DNA of 55,521 nt from JBKHBQ01 sp046542305. Lineage in GTDB: Bacteria; Bacteroidota; Bacteroidia; Bacteroidales; 4484-276. The stretch spans positions 1-55,521 of the forward strand of contig JBKHBQ010000001.1 in NCBI GenBank assembly GCA_046542305.1. The letters run 5' to 3'. Below are positions 33,511-42,666 of this stretch, piece by piece. Below the pieces are notes generated by a model, which worked only from the letters and a program-made list of their open reading frames with translations, made no database searches and was not told the DNA's origin. The position numbers were made by a program, and so were the translations under genes. Position 1 is the stretch's first letter. Each line of letters begins with the position of its first letter.

Positions 33511-34968
33511 TTATAAGCCGATGGCATAGTATGCCCGCTGTCCGTTCGGATAAACTCCTTCGATAAGAACCCCGCCACGTTTGCCTGTTAATTGATTTTT
33601 GATGTCGTCGATACTTCTGATAGGGTTTTTATCGATCTCTGTAATAATAAACCCTTCGCGTACACCTTTGTTCATGAGTTTCCCGCGGTCCATTTCCACG
33701 ATTTTCATCCCGTAGTCGATGCCCAGCCGGCTCATTTCCTCCACCGGGGGTTGTTCGAATAACGCACCGAGGGCTTCAATGGTTTCGTCGGTTTGGTTGG
33801 AAACGATGTCAAAGCTGTTTTCCCGGTTTTTCAGCAGCAATTCTTTTTGAATAATACGTCCGTCGCGATCAAGGGTAACGTTCACCCGGTCGCCGGGGTT
33901 GTGCTGACCGATGGTTTCGAGCAGCCGTGAAACGCTGTTGATCTCTATGCCGTCGATTTCGAGGATGATATCTTCAGGGCGCACGTCGGCATCGTCGGCC
34001 GAGCTGTTATCCACTACCGAAACCACATAAACCCCTTTCAGGTTCTTCAGTGCCAGTTCATCGGCCAGTTCGCTGTCGATATCGCGGATGGTCACACCTA
34101 TATATGCACGCTGGATTTCACCATAGTTGATAAAATCGTTCACCACCTTTTTTACAATATTTACCGGAATGGCAAAGCTGTATCCTGCGTACGACCCGGT
34201 ATTGGAGGCAATGGCTGCATTGATGCCCACCAGTTCGCCGGCGGTATTCACCAGAGCGCCGCCACTGTTACCGCGGTTTACTGGCGCATCGGTCTGAATA
34301 AATGATTCGATGGCCGTAGCTGTTCCGAGGATGTTGATGTCGCGGGCCTTGGCGCTGACAATACCCGCTGTAACGGTACTGGTGAGGTTAAACGGGTTAC
34401 CCACCGCAAGCACCCATTCGCCCACCCGCACATGGTCGGAATCGCCGTAAGTGAGAAACGGAAGGTTTTCATCGTTGATCTTGATCAGTGCAAGATCGGT
34501 GGAAGGATCGGTGCCGACAATTTCCGCTTCGTAGGTGCGCTTGTCGTTCAGGGTTACTTCAAGGCGCTCGGCATTATGCACCACATGATTGTTGGTTACG
34601 ATGTACCCGTCATCGGTGATGATCACACCCGATCCGGTGGCGATCAACGGCTGATTGGGTTGCTGCTCGTAGGGCCGGCCAAAAAATTCGTAAAAAAACT
34701 CGTCGTATACCGTAGTTCTCCGGCGTATTTCTGTTTTGATGTGAACCACAGCATGCACTGTCATATCGGCAGCCTCTGTAAAATCAGGCACATTTTGAGG
34801 AATGGGATAATTGGCTACATAATTGGCAGGCTGCACCGGCATATCCTGCTCATAACTCATCTGATGAAACTGCGCTTCACCGTCAGAAGGCTCCAGGGCA
34901 CGGTATAGGCCAAGGGATACAATACCGCCAAAAAATGCGGCAGCTATGATCAAAAAATATTTTTTCAT
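33511..34968 (-). CDS. degP: Do-family periplasmic serine protease HtrA/DegP
   Basis: A 485-aa protease when started at the ATG at 34966-34968, which gives a clean N-terminal signal/anchor (MKKYFLIIAAAFFGGIVSLG). The chymotrypsin-like domain has the triad: His in TNNHVVHNAERL, Asp in STDLALIKI, Ser in RGNSGGAL. Two PDZ domains follow; the second ends in GQRAYYAIGL. It degrades or refolds damaged envelope proteins. It lies next to rpoD and an ECF operon, a stress-related neighbourhood, though it has no visible ECF motif of its own. Confidence 0.94.
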   Translation of the reverse strand: MKKYFLIIAAAFFGGIVSLGLYRALEPSDGEAQFHQMSYEQDMPVQPANYVANYPIPQNVPDFTEAADMTVHAVVHIKTEIRRRTTVYDEFFYEFFGRPYEQQPNQPLIATGSGVIITDDGYIVTNNHVVHNAERLEVTLNDKRTYEAEIVGTDPSTDLALIKINDENLPFLTYGDSDHVRVGEWVLAVGNPFNLTSTVTAGIVSAKARDINILGTATAIESFIQTDAPVNRGNSGGALVNTAGELVGINAAIASNTGSYAGYSFAIPVNIVKKVVNDFINYGEIQRAYIGVTIRDIDSELADELALKNLKGVYVVSVVDNSSADDADVRPEDIILEIDGIEINSVSRLLETIGQHNPGDRVNVTLDRDGRIIQKELLLKNRENSFDIVSNQTDETIEALGALFEQPPVEEMSRLGIDYGMKIVEMDRGKLMNKGVREGFIITEIDKNPIRSIDDIKNQLTGKRGGVLIEGVYPNGQRAYYAIGL

Positions 34969-35185
34969 TGTGAATCGTAATTTTTTAGATTTGTGTTTGC
35001 TTTCATCATCAACAATCAAACCAGGAAAAAATCCTGACGATTTTTCACTTTTTTGTTATTGTTATCATCCGGCCGGAAAAGTCCACTGCATAACGCATTA
35101 GTGAATTTGAAATTTTTTCCTCCATCTTAAAAAGTGTTAATCAGCTAATACAGACGATAATTAGAGCCCGTCAGTTGAATAATAT

Positions 35186-35193
35186 TAATTTTG
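35186..35193 (+). promoter_or_regulatory. -7 box of dapF
   Basis: TAATTTTG. It covers the in-frame TTG at 35191, which excludes that codon as the start and leaves the ATG at 35212 with a leader of about 12 nt. Confidence 0.6.
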
Positions 35194-35211
35194 CCGATTC
35201 AAAAACTTTCG

Positions 35212-36000
35212 ATGGAAATTACATTTTACAAATTTCATGGCGCGGGAAACGATTTCATTCTGATCGACAATCGAAATAAGATGTTCCCTGCCCGCCAGGA
35301 AGTGGTATCGTGGCTTTGCGCCCGGCATACCGGCATTGGCGCCGATGGTTTGATTCTGCTTGAAAATACAGGGAATGCCGATTTTTCCATGCGCTACTTC
35401 AATGCCGACGGCGGCGAATCCACACTTTGCGGAAACGGCGGAAGATGTATCACAGCTTTTGCTGCCCAACTTGGCATCATCAGGGAATCCACAGTGTTTT
35501 CGGCCATCGACGGGCTGCACGAATCAAAAATCCTGTCAGCAGAAAAAAATCTTAGCATTGCTTCGCTCCGGATGAACCATGTGGACAAGGTGTCTGAACT
35601 GGAAGAAGGTTTTTATCTGAACACGGGGTCACCTCATCTGGTCAGATTTTCGAAAGATGTAGATGCCATTGATCTTATAACGGAGGGAAAAAAAATAAGA
35701 AACCTGGAAAAATTTGCGCCGCACGGGGTAAATGTAAATTTTGTTCAGTTCATTCCTGATGGCATTTATGTGAGAACCTATGAACGCGGCGTAGAAGCCG
35801 AAACGCTTTCGTGCGGCACAGGTGCGGTAGCTTCGGCCATTGCAGCTTCGCTGAAATCCGGCGGAATAAAATCTCCGGTTTCTGTAAAAGCCCGGGGCGG
35901 AAATCTTCAGGTTGTGTTCGACCGGGATGAGACCGGCTTCGGGAATATCTGGCTGGAAGGCCCGGCTGTTTGCGTTTTTTCGGGAACCGTTAACCTATAA
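35212..36000 (+). CDS. dapF: Diaminopimelate epimerase
   Basis: A 262-aa DapF. Both catalytic cysteines are visible, in ESTLCGNGGRC and in ETLSCGTGAVA, and the N-terminal KFHGAGNDFI binds substrate. It interconverts LL- and meso-diaminopimelate for peptidoglycan and lysine synthesis. The start at 35212 follows from the promoter position. It is the first gene of a unit with an acetyltransferase and mltG. Confidence 0.96.
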   Translation: MEITFYKFHGAGNDFILIDNRNKMFPARQEVVSWLCARHTGIGADGLILLENTGNADFSMRYFNADGGESTLCGNGGRCITAFAAQLGIIRESTVFSAIDGLHESKILSAEKNLSIASLRMNHVDKVSELEEGFYLNTGSPHLVRFSKDVDAIDLITEGKKIRNLEKFAPHGVNVNFVQFIPDGIYVRTYERGVEAETLSCGTGAVASAIAASLKSGGIKSPVSVKARGGNLQVVFDRDETGFGNIWLEGPAVCVFSGTVNL

Positions 36001-36010
36001 TCTGAACATC

Positions 36011-36553
36011 ATGAAGCATAAAAATATCCTTACCGGCAATCATATTATTCTGCGCGCACCGGAACCGGAAGATGTGGACTTGCTTTACCAGTGGGAAAAC
36101 GATCCGCACACCTGGCACCTGAGCAATACGGTAGCGCCGTTTTCGCGGTTTGTGCTGGAGCAGTATGTGATGAATTCTCATGAAGATATTTATAAAACCA
36201 GGCAACTCAGGCTGATGATCGACACTGCGGAGCGAGAAAAAACTGTAGGCTCCATCGATCTTTTTGAATTTGAGCCCGCCCATCGACGTGCGGGCATCGG
36301 ACTGATGATCGCCGAACAGGAACGCCGCAAGGGCTACGCTTCCGAAGCGCTGGAATTGCTGACTGATTATTGTTTCAGCACGTTAATGCTCCACCAGCTT
36401 TTTTGCAACATCACCCCCGACAACAAACCCAGCCTCGAACTGTTTCAGAAAAGAGGATTTGAAGTGATCGGCACAAAAAAAGACTGGCTGCTGATCAATA
36501 ATCAGTGGAAGGATGAGTTAATATTGCAGTTGATCAATCCGGTATCGTCTTAA
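36011..36553 (+). CDS. GNAT-family N-acetyltransferase
   Basis: A 180-aa acetyltransferase of the RimJ/SpeG-like GNAT group. The acetyl-CoA loop is EQERRKGYASEAL, and a FQKRGFEVIG motif closes the domain. The start ATG at 36011 lies 10 bp after the dapF stop; an upstream in-frame ATG at 35912 would overlap dapF. The substrate is unknown: amine, amino-sugar or ribosomal protein are all possible. mltG starts 3 bp downstream. Confidence 0.88.
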   Translation: MKHKNILTGNHIILRAPEPEDVDLLYQWENDPHTWHLSNTVAPFSRFVLEQYVMNSHEDIYKTRQLRLMIDTAEREKTVGSIDLFEFEPAHRRAGIGLMIAEQERRKGYASEALELLTDYCFSTLMLHQLFCNITPDNKPSLELFQKRGFEVIGTKKDWLLINNQWKDELILQLINPVSS

Positions 36554-36556
36554 AAT

Positions 36557-37609
36557 ATGAAAAAAAAATTAAGGAAAAATCTGCTCAGGATCCTCGCCGT
36601 CATTTTGATCCTGATTGTTGTGGCGGGCGGCACCATTGCTTTTCTTTTCTGGAGGGCAGTGTACAAGGAAAATGTGAACCTGAACGGAAGCGAAACAGCC
36701 TATGTATATATCTCCACGGGCTCGGAGTATGGAGATTTGCTGCAGTCGGTTAAAGAAGCAGGTGTACTGAAAAATGCCAACACCTTCCGCTGGCTGGCCG
36801 GGCGAAAGAACCTTCCGCATCATGTATATCCCGGCAGGTACGAATTCACGGCAGGAATGAACAATGATGAAATAGTGGATATGCTGCGCTCGGGGGCCCA
36901 AAAACCGCTGAACGTAATTTTTAACAACATCAGGACGAGTGAGCAGCTTGCCGGCGTGATTTCCAGACAAATCGAAGCTGATTCGGCAGAAATCATGCGA
37001 CTGCTCAACGACGAGAATATCCTCGACGAACTGGGCCTGAAGCCTGAAACCGTCAAAACGATCTTCATACCGAATACTTATGAATTTTTTTGGAATACTT
37101 CAGCGGAAGGTTTCATCGAGCGGATGTATAAAGAGTACCGGCTCTTCTGGAACGAAAACCGGCTCAGGCAGGCTGAACAGCAAAAACTATCGCCGCTTCA
37201 GGTTTCAATCCTGGCTTCAATTATCGACAAGGAAACCAACCGCAACGATGAAAAGGCACGTATTGCCGGTGTTTATCTCAACCGCCTTCGCAATGGATGG
37301 CGTCTGCAGGCCGACCCCACCGTGGTGTACGCCTTTTACCTCGAAAACGATTCGCTGCTAAACAGGGTGTACCGCAGACACACCAACATGCCATCGCCTT
37401 ACAACACCTATTTAAATATTGGACTCCCGCCAGGCCCCATCTGCATTCCTTCCATCAGCGGACTGGAAGCCGCCCTTAGACCTGAGGATCACGATTACTG
37501 GTTCTTTGTGGCCAAAGCCGACGGATCGGGTTACCATCATTTCTCGAAAACCTACAACCAGCACCTGCGATACGCCCGCGAACATTATGATGCACTGAAC
37601 AGGAAGTAA
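36557..37609 (+). CDS. mltG: Endolytic murein transglycosylase MltG
   Basis: A 350-aa YceG/MltG protein: short cytoplasmic N-terminus, one membrane helix (about residues 10-30), and a periplasmic domain. The catalytic Glu is in SIIDKETNRNDE, and the LQADPTVVYA and NIGLPPGPI motifs match the family. It cuts nascent glycan strands and helps set their length. It is in a unit with dapF, so peptidoglycan precursor and processing functions are linked. Confidence 0.95.
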   Translation: MKKKLRKNLLRILAVILILIVVAGGTIAFLFWRAVYKENVNLNGSETAYVYISTGSEYGDLLQSVKEAGVLKNANTFRWLAGRKNLPHHVYPGRYEFTAGMNNDEIVDMLRSGAQKPLNVIFNNIRTSEQLAGVISRQIEADSAEIMRLLNDENILDELGLKPETVKTIFIPNTYEFFWNTSAEGFIERMYKEYRLFWNENRLRQAEQQKLSPLQVSILASIIDKETNRNDEKARIAGVYLNRLRNGWRLQADPTVVYAFYLENDSLLNRVYRRHTNMPSPYNTYLNIGLPPGPICIPSISGLEAALRPEDHDYWFFVAKADGSGYHHFSKTYNQHLRYAREHYDALNRK

Positions 37610-37664
37610 ACGAAGATGAAAGTTTGACGGCAGGAGATGAAAATCTGAATTCCGGGAATTGTGA

Positions 37665-37699
37665 TTTGATGCATTGAAAATGCATTTGTACTACCTTTG
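37665..37699 (+). promoter_or_regulatory. Promoter of ychF
   Basis: TTTG (37665-37668), 23 bases, TACCTTTG (37692-37699). The leader to the ATG at 37720 is about 14 nt. Confidence 0.6.
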
Positions 37700-37719
37700 C
37701 AGCGAAAAAAAAATCAGCT

Positions 37720-38820
37720 ATGGGACTTAAATGCGGCATCATCGGGATTACGAATACCGGGAAAACCACCATCTTCAACTGTATTTCGAAAACCAAGGCC
37801 GAAGCGAGCAGTTTTGCTTTCAGCTCCAGTAAATCGAATATCGGAATGATAGATGTCCCCGATGAACGCCTGTACAAAATTGACCAATTTATAAAATCCG
37901 TTCGAATCATACCAGCCACCGTGGATATTGTTGACATTCCAGGGCTGGCCAAAGGCTCGAACCAGGGCGAGGGCGTGGGAAACAAGTTTCTTGCCGATAT
38001 TCAGCAAACAGATGCCATTATTCACGTGCTGCGTTGTTTCGACGATGAAAACCTGCCGCATGTCGAAGGATCTGTTAATCCGGTGAGGGATATGGAAATT
38101 GTTGACCTGGAACTACAGGTGCGCGACCTCGACCTGGTGCAGCGTAAAATTCAGCGCCTGGAAAAACTGGCAAAATCGGGTGATAAGGAAATCAGGCGGC
38201 AAATTGGAGTACTCGAAAAACTGGCCGAACACCTTGAAAATTTCAATAATGCCCGCGATTTTGAAATATCAAAAGAAGACCGCAAAAAAATAATCGACGA
38301 TATGTTTCTGCTTACCGCCAAGCCTGTGCTTTTTGTTTGCAATGTTGATGATGCTTCGGCAGCGGATGGCAACAATCACTCGAAAAGTGTTGAGGAAGCA
38401 CTCAGGGACCACGACACGCAGGTAATTGTGATTGCCGGTGAACTGGAAGCCGAAATTGCCGAGCTCGATAATGAGGACGACCGCCGTGAATTCCTTCAGG
38501 ATGCCGGACTAACCCAACCCGGGGTGAATAAAATGATCCACGCGGCCTATGATTTACTGAACCTCCAATCGTTTTTTACCGCCGGCCCCAAGGAAGTAAG
38601 GGCGTGGACCATCAGAAAAGGAATGACCGCCCCACAGGCAGCAGGTGTGATACACAGCGATCTGGAACGCGGGTTTATTCGTGCCGAAGTAATGAAATAC
38701 AACGATTTTATCGAACACGGATCGGAACATGCCGTGAAAGAAGCAGGCAAGTTTCATGTCGAAGGCAAAAACTATATCGTTGAGGATGGCGATATTATCA
38801 ATATCCGGTTCAACGTGTAA
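37720..38820 (+). CDS. ychF: YchF/OLA1-family P-loop ATPase
   Basis: A 366-aa OLA1/YchF protein. The nucleotide-binding site reads GITNTGKTTIFN, with VDIPGLAKGSNQGEGVGN as the switch and a coiled coil (about 125-175). The C-terminal TGS domain includes TFFTAGPKEVRAWT-like residues and VEGKNYIVEDGDI. The family binds ATP rather than GTP and associates with ribosomes; it is linked to translation and oxidative stress. The G1 motif (TNTGKT) differs from the common PNVGKS. It converges with the phosphorylase gene, 2 bp apart. Confidence 0.93.
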   Translation: MGLKCGIIGITNTGKTTIFNCISKTKAEASSFAFSSSKSNIGMIDVPDERLYKIDQFIKSVRIIPATVDIVDIPGLAKGSNQGEGVGNKFLADIQQTDAIIHVLRCFDDENLPHVEGSVNPVRDMEIVDLELQVRDLDLVQRKIQRLEKLAKSGDKEIRRQIGVLEKLAEHLENFNNARDFEISKEDRKKIIDDMFLLTAKPVLFVCNVDDASAADGNNHSKSVEEALRDHDTQVIVIAGELEAEIAELDNEDDRREFLQDAGLTQPGVNKMIHAAYDLLNLQSFFTAGPKEVRAWTIRKGMTAPQAAGVIHSDLERGFIRAEVMKYNDFIEHGSEHAVKEAGKFHVEGKNYIVEDGDIINIRFNV

Positions 38821-38822
38821 AG

Positions 38823-39644
38823 CTAAAGTTCCTTAACCAGTTCCACAAGTATTTTGGTAAGGCTCACCTCTGCCTTTCCGGCAACCTCAAGGATTTCACG
38901 GATATTTACCGGCTTAAGGTTATCCGGATCGCACTCATCCGTAATTACCGAAATGGCTGCAACAGGTAATTTCATGTGGTTGGCGGCAATTACCTCCGGA
39001 ATAGTGGACATCCCGATAAGGTCGGCGCCGATGGAACGCATGTACCTGTACTCGGCCCGCGTTTCGAGGTTGGGACCCGCAACGGCGGCATATACGCCCT
39101 GATTCAGCTTTATTCCGTCCCTTTTGGCAATGGCAATAATCTTCTCGTTAAGGGAAGCCGAATACGGCTGACTCATGTCAGGAAAACGCGTGCCAAGCTC
39201 GTCGATATTCGGCCCGATCAATGGATTATCGCCCAACAGGTTGATATGGTCGGTGATCAGCATCAGCTCACCTTTTTTAAAATCAAGGTTTACGTTTCCG
39301 GCGGCATTCGACACCAGCAGGTATTTAATGCCCAGCATCTTCATCACCCTCACCGGAAACACGATCTGCTGCATGCTGTAGCCTTCATAATAATGAAACC
39401 TGCCCTGCATGGCCACAACTTTCTTCTCGCCCAGCGTGCCGTAGATCAGCCGCCCGTCGTGCGACTCAACCGTTGAAACGGGAAAATCCGGTATTTTGTC
39501 ATATTCCAGCACATGCCTTACGGAGATGTGATTTACCAGCTTACCAAGGCCGGTGCCAAGGATTACACCAAATTCGGGATTTGTAAAACCATTTTTATTT
39601 AAGAATTCTGCCGTAGCTTTAATCCGGTCCATCATATTTTCCAT
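38823..39644 (-). CDS. Purine nucleoside phosphorylase (trimeric type)
   Basis: A 273-aa PNP of the PunA/XapA class. Phosphate-binding GVILGTGLGKL, the MQGRFHYYEGYS loop, the SNAAGNVN motif and GMSTIPEVIAA are in order. It cleaves purine nucleosides to base and ribose-1-phosphate for salvage. Length is typical. A TATTTTTG box at 39665-39672 on the minus strand lies about 20 nt upstream. Confidence 0.93.
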   Translation of the reverse strand: MENMMDRIKATAEFLNKNGFTNPEFGVILGTGLGKLVNHISVRHVLEYDKIPDFPVSTVESHDGRLIYGTLGEKKVVAMQGRFHYYEGYSMQQIVFPVRVMKMLGIKYLLVSNAAGNVNLDFKKGELMLITDHINLLGDNPLIGPNIDELGTRFPDMSQPYSASLNEKIIAIAKRDGIKLNQGVYAAVAGPNLETRAEYRYMRSIGADLIGMSTIPEVIAANHMKLPVAAISVITDECDPDNLKPVNIREILEVAGKAEVSLTKILVELVKEL

Positions 39645-39664
39645 CGCTTCCTGATTTTAAGCGG

Positions 39665-39672
39665 CAAAAATA
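39665..39672 (-). promoter_or_regulatory. -7 box of the phosphorylase gene
   Basis: TATTTTTG on the minus strand; the leader would be about 14 nt. No clear -33 element. Confidence 0.45.
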
Positions 39673-39704
39673 AAGGAAACACGGAAAGGTGCACCTGAAT
39701 CGGT

Positions 39705-40145
39705 TCAGTATTTCTTATAAAATTTCCACTGATCGGGACTTTTTTCGGCAGAATCCGGCCCTGCAGGCTGCCTGCCCGGCATTCCGGCATATTCCGGTTG
39801 CGAAAGCACAATGCTGTCGTTTAATGGCCGGCTGAGGAAATAATTCATTTCTTTTGCCTGATCCTCCCGGAGTTTCACCACCGGAATCCGCTGCATATCA
39901 TTACCAAAAAAAGATACCCTGACTTCGTAATCTCCCGGTTGAAGAACATTCATCAGGTAAGTTCCATCTTCATCGGCGGATACGCCTGTAACCAGCATGC
40001 CATCCCTGAACAAGCCGACGTTGGCGTAGGAAATGGCTTTTCCGGTTTGAATATCCGTGACTTTTCCCGAAAGGGTGCAGTTTTGCCCGTATGAAAGTGT
40101 GCCGAATACCAAAAGTGTAGCGAGTAGTGTAGTGATTGTTTTCAT
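39705..40145 (-). CDS. Secreted protein with carboxypeptidase-regulatory-like domain
   Basis: A 146-aa exported protein when started at the ATG at 40143-40145. A GGAGG ribosome-binding site 5 bases upstream, uncommon in this phylum, fixes the start. A signal peptide (ending LSYGQ) precedes a CarboxypepD_reg-like beta-sandwich: SGKVTDIQTGKAISYANV, then DGTYLMNVLQPGDYEVRVSF. The C-terminal 40 residues are proline- and charge-rich. Such domains are usual at the start of TonB-dependent receptors; here it stands alone. Confidence 0.8.
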   Translation of the reverse strand: MKTITTLLATLLVFGTLSYGQNCTLSGKVTDIQTGKAISYANVGLFRDGMLVTGVSADEDGTYLMNVLQPGDYEVRVSFFGNDMQRIPVVKLREDQAKEMNYFLSRPLNDSIVLSQPEYAGMPGRQPAGPDSAEKSPDQWKFYKKY

Positions 40146-40341
40146 GGCATCCTCCATGTTTGTGTGTTCAAATAAAAAAAATTGAAGCAATAAAATTAAC
40201 TGTATAATAAGGCTAAAGAAATGGTGCATCAGGATACGACAGGAAGATCATAAGTAACGGTGGCAATAAATCAGTTTGCGGTATTAAGGGTACAAATCTA
40301 CTAATTGCCAAGGGGGAAAAGTTTTTCATAATTATCAACAT

Positions 40342-40375
40342 TTTGGAGCGGCGCAAACAAATTCCTGTAATTTTG
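40342..40375 (+). promoter_or_regulatory. Promoter of the second transketolase operon
   Basis: TTTG (40342-40345), 22 bases, TAATTTTG (40368-40375). The box ends only 6 bases before the ATG at 40382, so the transcript may have no leader or almost none. Confidence 0.7.
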
Positions 40376-40381
40376 CAGCCC

Positions 40382-41251
40382 ATGACACACACAGCAGCTT
40401 ACCCTAAGTCTTCCATCCAGGCGTTGAAAGACTTTGCCCAACAAGTAAGAAGGGACATCCTGAGAATGACACACGGCGCCCAATCGGGTCATCCCGGCGG
40501 CTCATTGGGATGCGCCGACATCGTGGTGGCCCTCTACCGTGAAATAATGAATTACAACCCGAAGAATTTCACCATGGACGGCCATGGCGAAGATGTGTTT
40601 ATTTTATCAAACGGACACATTTCGCCACTGTGGTATAGCGTGCTTGCGCGATGCGGCTACTTCGACGTTTCGGAGCTGAGCACCTTCCGAAAGCTGGATT
40701 CGCGCCTGCAGGGGCATCCGGCCACCCAGGAAGGCCTGCCGGGCATCCGCGTTGCCACCGGTTCGCTGGGGCAAGGGCTGTCGGTAGGCGTGGGCATTGC
40801 ACAGTCGAAAAAGTTGAATAGCGACCCGAACCTTGTTTACGTGCTGATGGGCGACGGCGAAGTTCAGGAAGGACAGATATGGGAAGCAGCCATGTACTGT
40901 GGAGCCAGAGGGATCGACAATATTGTCGGCATCATGGATTTTAACCGGAAACAAATCGACGGGCCTACCGATGTGGTGCTGCATCCCGGCAATATGAAGG
41001 GCAAATGGGAGGCCTTTGGCTGGGATACCCTGGAAATGCGAGGCAACGAAATGGATGAGGTTCTCGACAGCTTGTCGTATGCAAAATCCAGAACAGGAAA
41101 AAAGAAACCGATCATGATCCTGGCCAATACTGAAATGGGATTTGGCGTTGATTTTATGATGGGCACACATAAATGGCATGGCGTAGCGCCAAACGATGAA
41201 CAACTGGATAAAGCCCTTTCGCAACTGAAAGAAACCTTGGGTGATTATTAA
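40382..41251 (+). CDS. Transketolase, N-terminal (TPP-binding) subunit, copy 2
   Basis: A 289-aa N-terminal transketolase half. SGHPGGSLG (residues 35-43) is canonical here, unlike copy 1, and GDGE at 157-160 opens the thiamine diphosphate motif. The start at 40382 is preferred because an upstream in-frame TTG (40343) lies in the promoter. Its partner subunit is not adjacent: a von Willebrand A gene (41272-42666) intervenes. All three genes run in the same direction with 20 bp and then a stop-start overlap, so they are probably one operon. Confidence 0.9.
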   Translation: MTHTAAYPKSSIQALKDFAQQVRRDILRMTHGAQSGHPGGSLGCADIVVALYREIMNYNPKNFTMDGHGEDVFILSNGHISPLWYSVLARCGYFDVSELSTFRKLDSRLQGHPATQEGLPGIRVATGSLGQGLSVGVGIAQSKKLNSDPNLVYVLMGDGEVQEGQIWEAAMYCGARGIDNIVGIMDFNRKQIDGPTDVVLHPGNMKGKWEAFGWDTLEMRGNEMDEVLDSLSYAKSRTGKKKPIMILANTEMGFGVDFMMGTHKWHGVAPNDEQLDKALSQLKETLGDY

Positions 41252-41271
41252 ATCAGAAACGGGGTGAGGAA

Positions 41272-42666
41272 TTGGTTGATAAAATATTTAAATACCTGAT
41301 TATCATCGCCGGTCTGTTTCTGGCCGGTTCAAGCCCGGGACAAAACCCGGGAGAAATAGCCGCTCCCCCTCCCACCACACGCATTTTATTTGTTTTCGAT
41401 GCTTCGCAAAGCATGTACGGCCGCTGGCAAAGCGACATGAAGATACATATTGCCCAGCGCCTGCTTAGTAAGGTACTCGACAGCCTGAGCCAGGTAGAAA
41501 ACCTGGAACTCGCCCTGCGGGTTTATGGTCATCAAAAACCAATACCACCGCAGGATTGTAATGATACACGGCTGGAAGTCCCCTTTGGTAAAAACAATGC
41601 AAACAAGATAAAGAACAGGCTCAGTCAATTGAACCCAAAGGGAACCACACCCATTGCCTATGCACTTGAACAATCTCAATATGATTTTACGCACTGCGAT
41701 GATTGCCGCAACATCATCGTGCTGATTACCGACGGCGTGGAGGAATGCGGCGGCGACCCGTGTGAAGTTTCCAGGATGCTGCAGAAAAAAGGAATTGTGC
41801 TAAAACCTTTCGTGATCGACATCGGCAACGATGTCAGCGAATCGCTTAATTGTGTGGGAAATTATTATAACGCCGCCAGCGAAAAAGCCTTCAGCAAGGC
41901 GCTCAATATAGTCATTACCCAGGCGTTGAATGCCACCACCGCCCAGGTGAATCTGCTCGACGAATCAGGTAGGCCTTCAGAAACCAATGTGAATATGACC
42001 TTTTACGACAGCTATTCAGGCAATGTAAAATATAATTTCGTCCACACCATGAACCACCGTGGATTGCCGGATACGCTGGTTATCGATCACCTGCTGAATT
42101 ATGATGTGGTGGTGCATACCATTCCGGAAATCAGAAAAGACAGTGTGAACATTCATCCGGGTAAGCATACCGTGATTCCGATAAATGCGCCGCAAGGCAG
42201 CCTGAACCTGACCATCGGCGGCAACTGGCGCACCATCCGCAACCTGCAGGCTATTGTTAGAAAACACGGGCAACACGAAACGCTCAATATACAACATTTC
42301 GGAACTTCTGAAAAGTACCTCACCGGAACATATGATCTGGAAGTGCTGGCTCTTCCGCGTTTTACCATCGACAACGTGGTAGTAAACCAAAGCACGACCA
42401 CCACCATCGAGATTCCGCTGCCGGGCATCGTTACCATTCGCAAAATTGTGGATGGCTATGGCAGCCTGTATGTGGAAGATGGTAATGAGTTAAAGCTGAT
42501 CTACAACCTCGACATCAGCAAGGATGGAATTGAAAACCTGGTACTTCAGCCGGGAAATTACCGGATCATTTTCCGGTCGAAATATGCTGATAAATCGGCA
42601 TACACCTTCGAAGAAAAATTTGTGATCGAATCGGGCAGAACCGTCGAAATAAAACTGAACAGATAA
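41272..42666 (+). CDS. Exported von Willebrand factor A domain protein
   Basis: A 464-aa protein with a hydrophobic N-terminus (about residues 7-20, like a signal peptide). A vWA domain follows with a complete MIDAS: DASQS (43-47), the Thr in KGTTPIAYAL, and the Asp of ITDGVEE. The remaining 250 residues look like beta-sandwich repeats. The first start codon in frame is TTG at 41272; no ATG precedes the vWA domain. A GAGGAA stretch lies directly before it. The stop TAA overlaps the ATG of the transketolase C-subunit (TAATG). The ligand is unknown. Confidence 0.85.
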   Translation: MVDKIFKYLIIIAGLFLAGSSPGQNPGEIAAPPPTTRILFVFDASQSMYGRWQSDMKIHIAQRLLSKVLDSLSQVENLELALRVYGHQKPIPPQDCNDTRLEVPFGKNNANKIKNRLSQLNPKGTTPIAYALEQSQYDFTHCDDCRNIIVLITDGVEECGGDPCEVSRMLQKKGIVLKPFVIDIGNDVSESLNCVGNYYNAASEKAFSKALNIVITQALNATTAQVNLLDESGRPSETNVNMTFYDSYSGNVKYNFVHTMNHRGLPDTLVIDHLLNYDVVVHTIPEIRKDSVNIHPGKHTVIPINAPQGSLNLTIGGNWRTIRNLQAIVRKHGQHETLNIQHFGTSEKYLTGTYDLEVLALPRFTIDNVVVNQSTTTTIEIPLPGIVTIRKIVDGYGSLYVEDGNELKLIYNLDISKDGIENLVLQPGNYRIIFRSKYADKSAYTFEEKFVIESGRTVEIKLNR

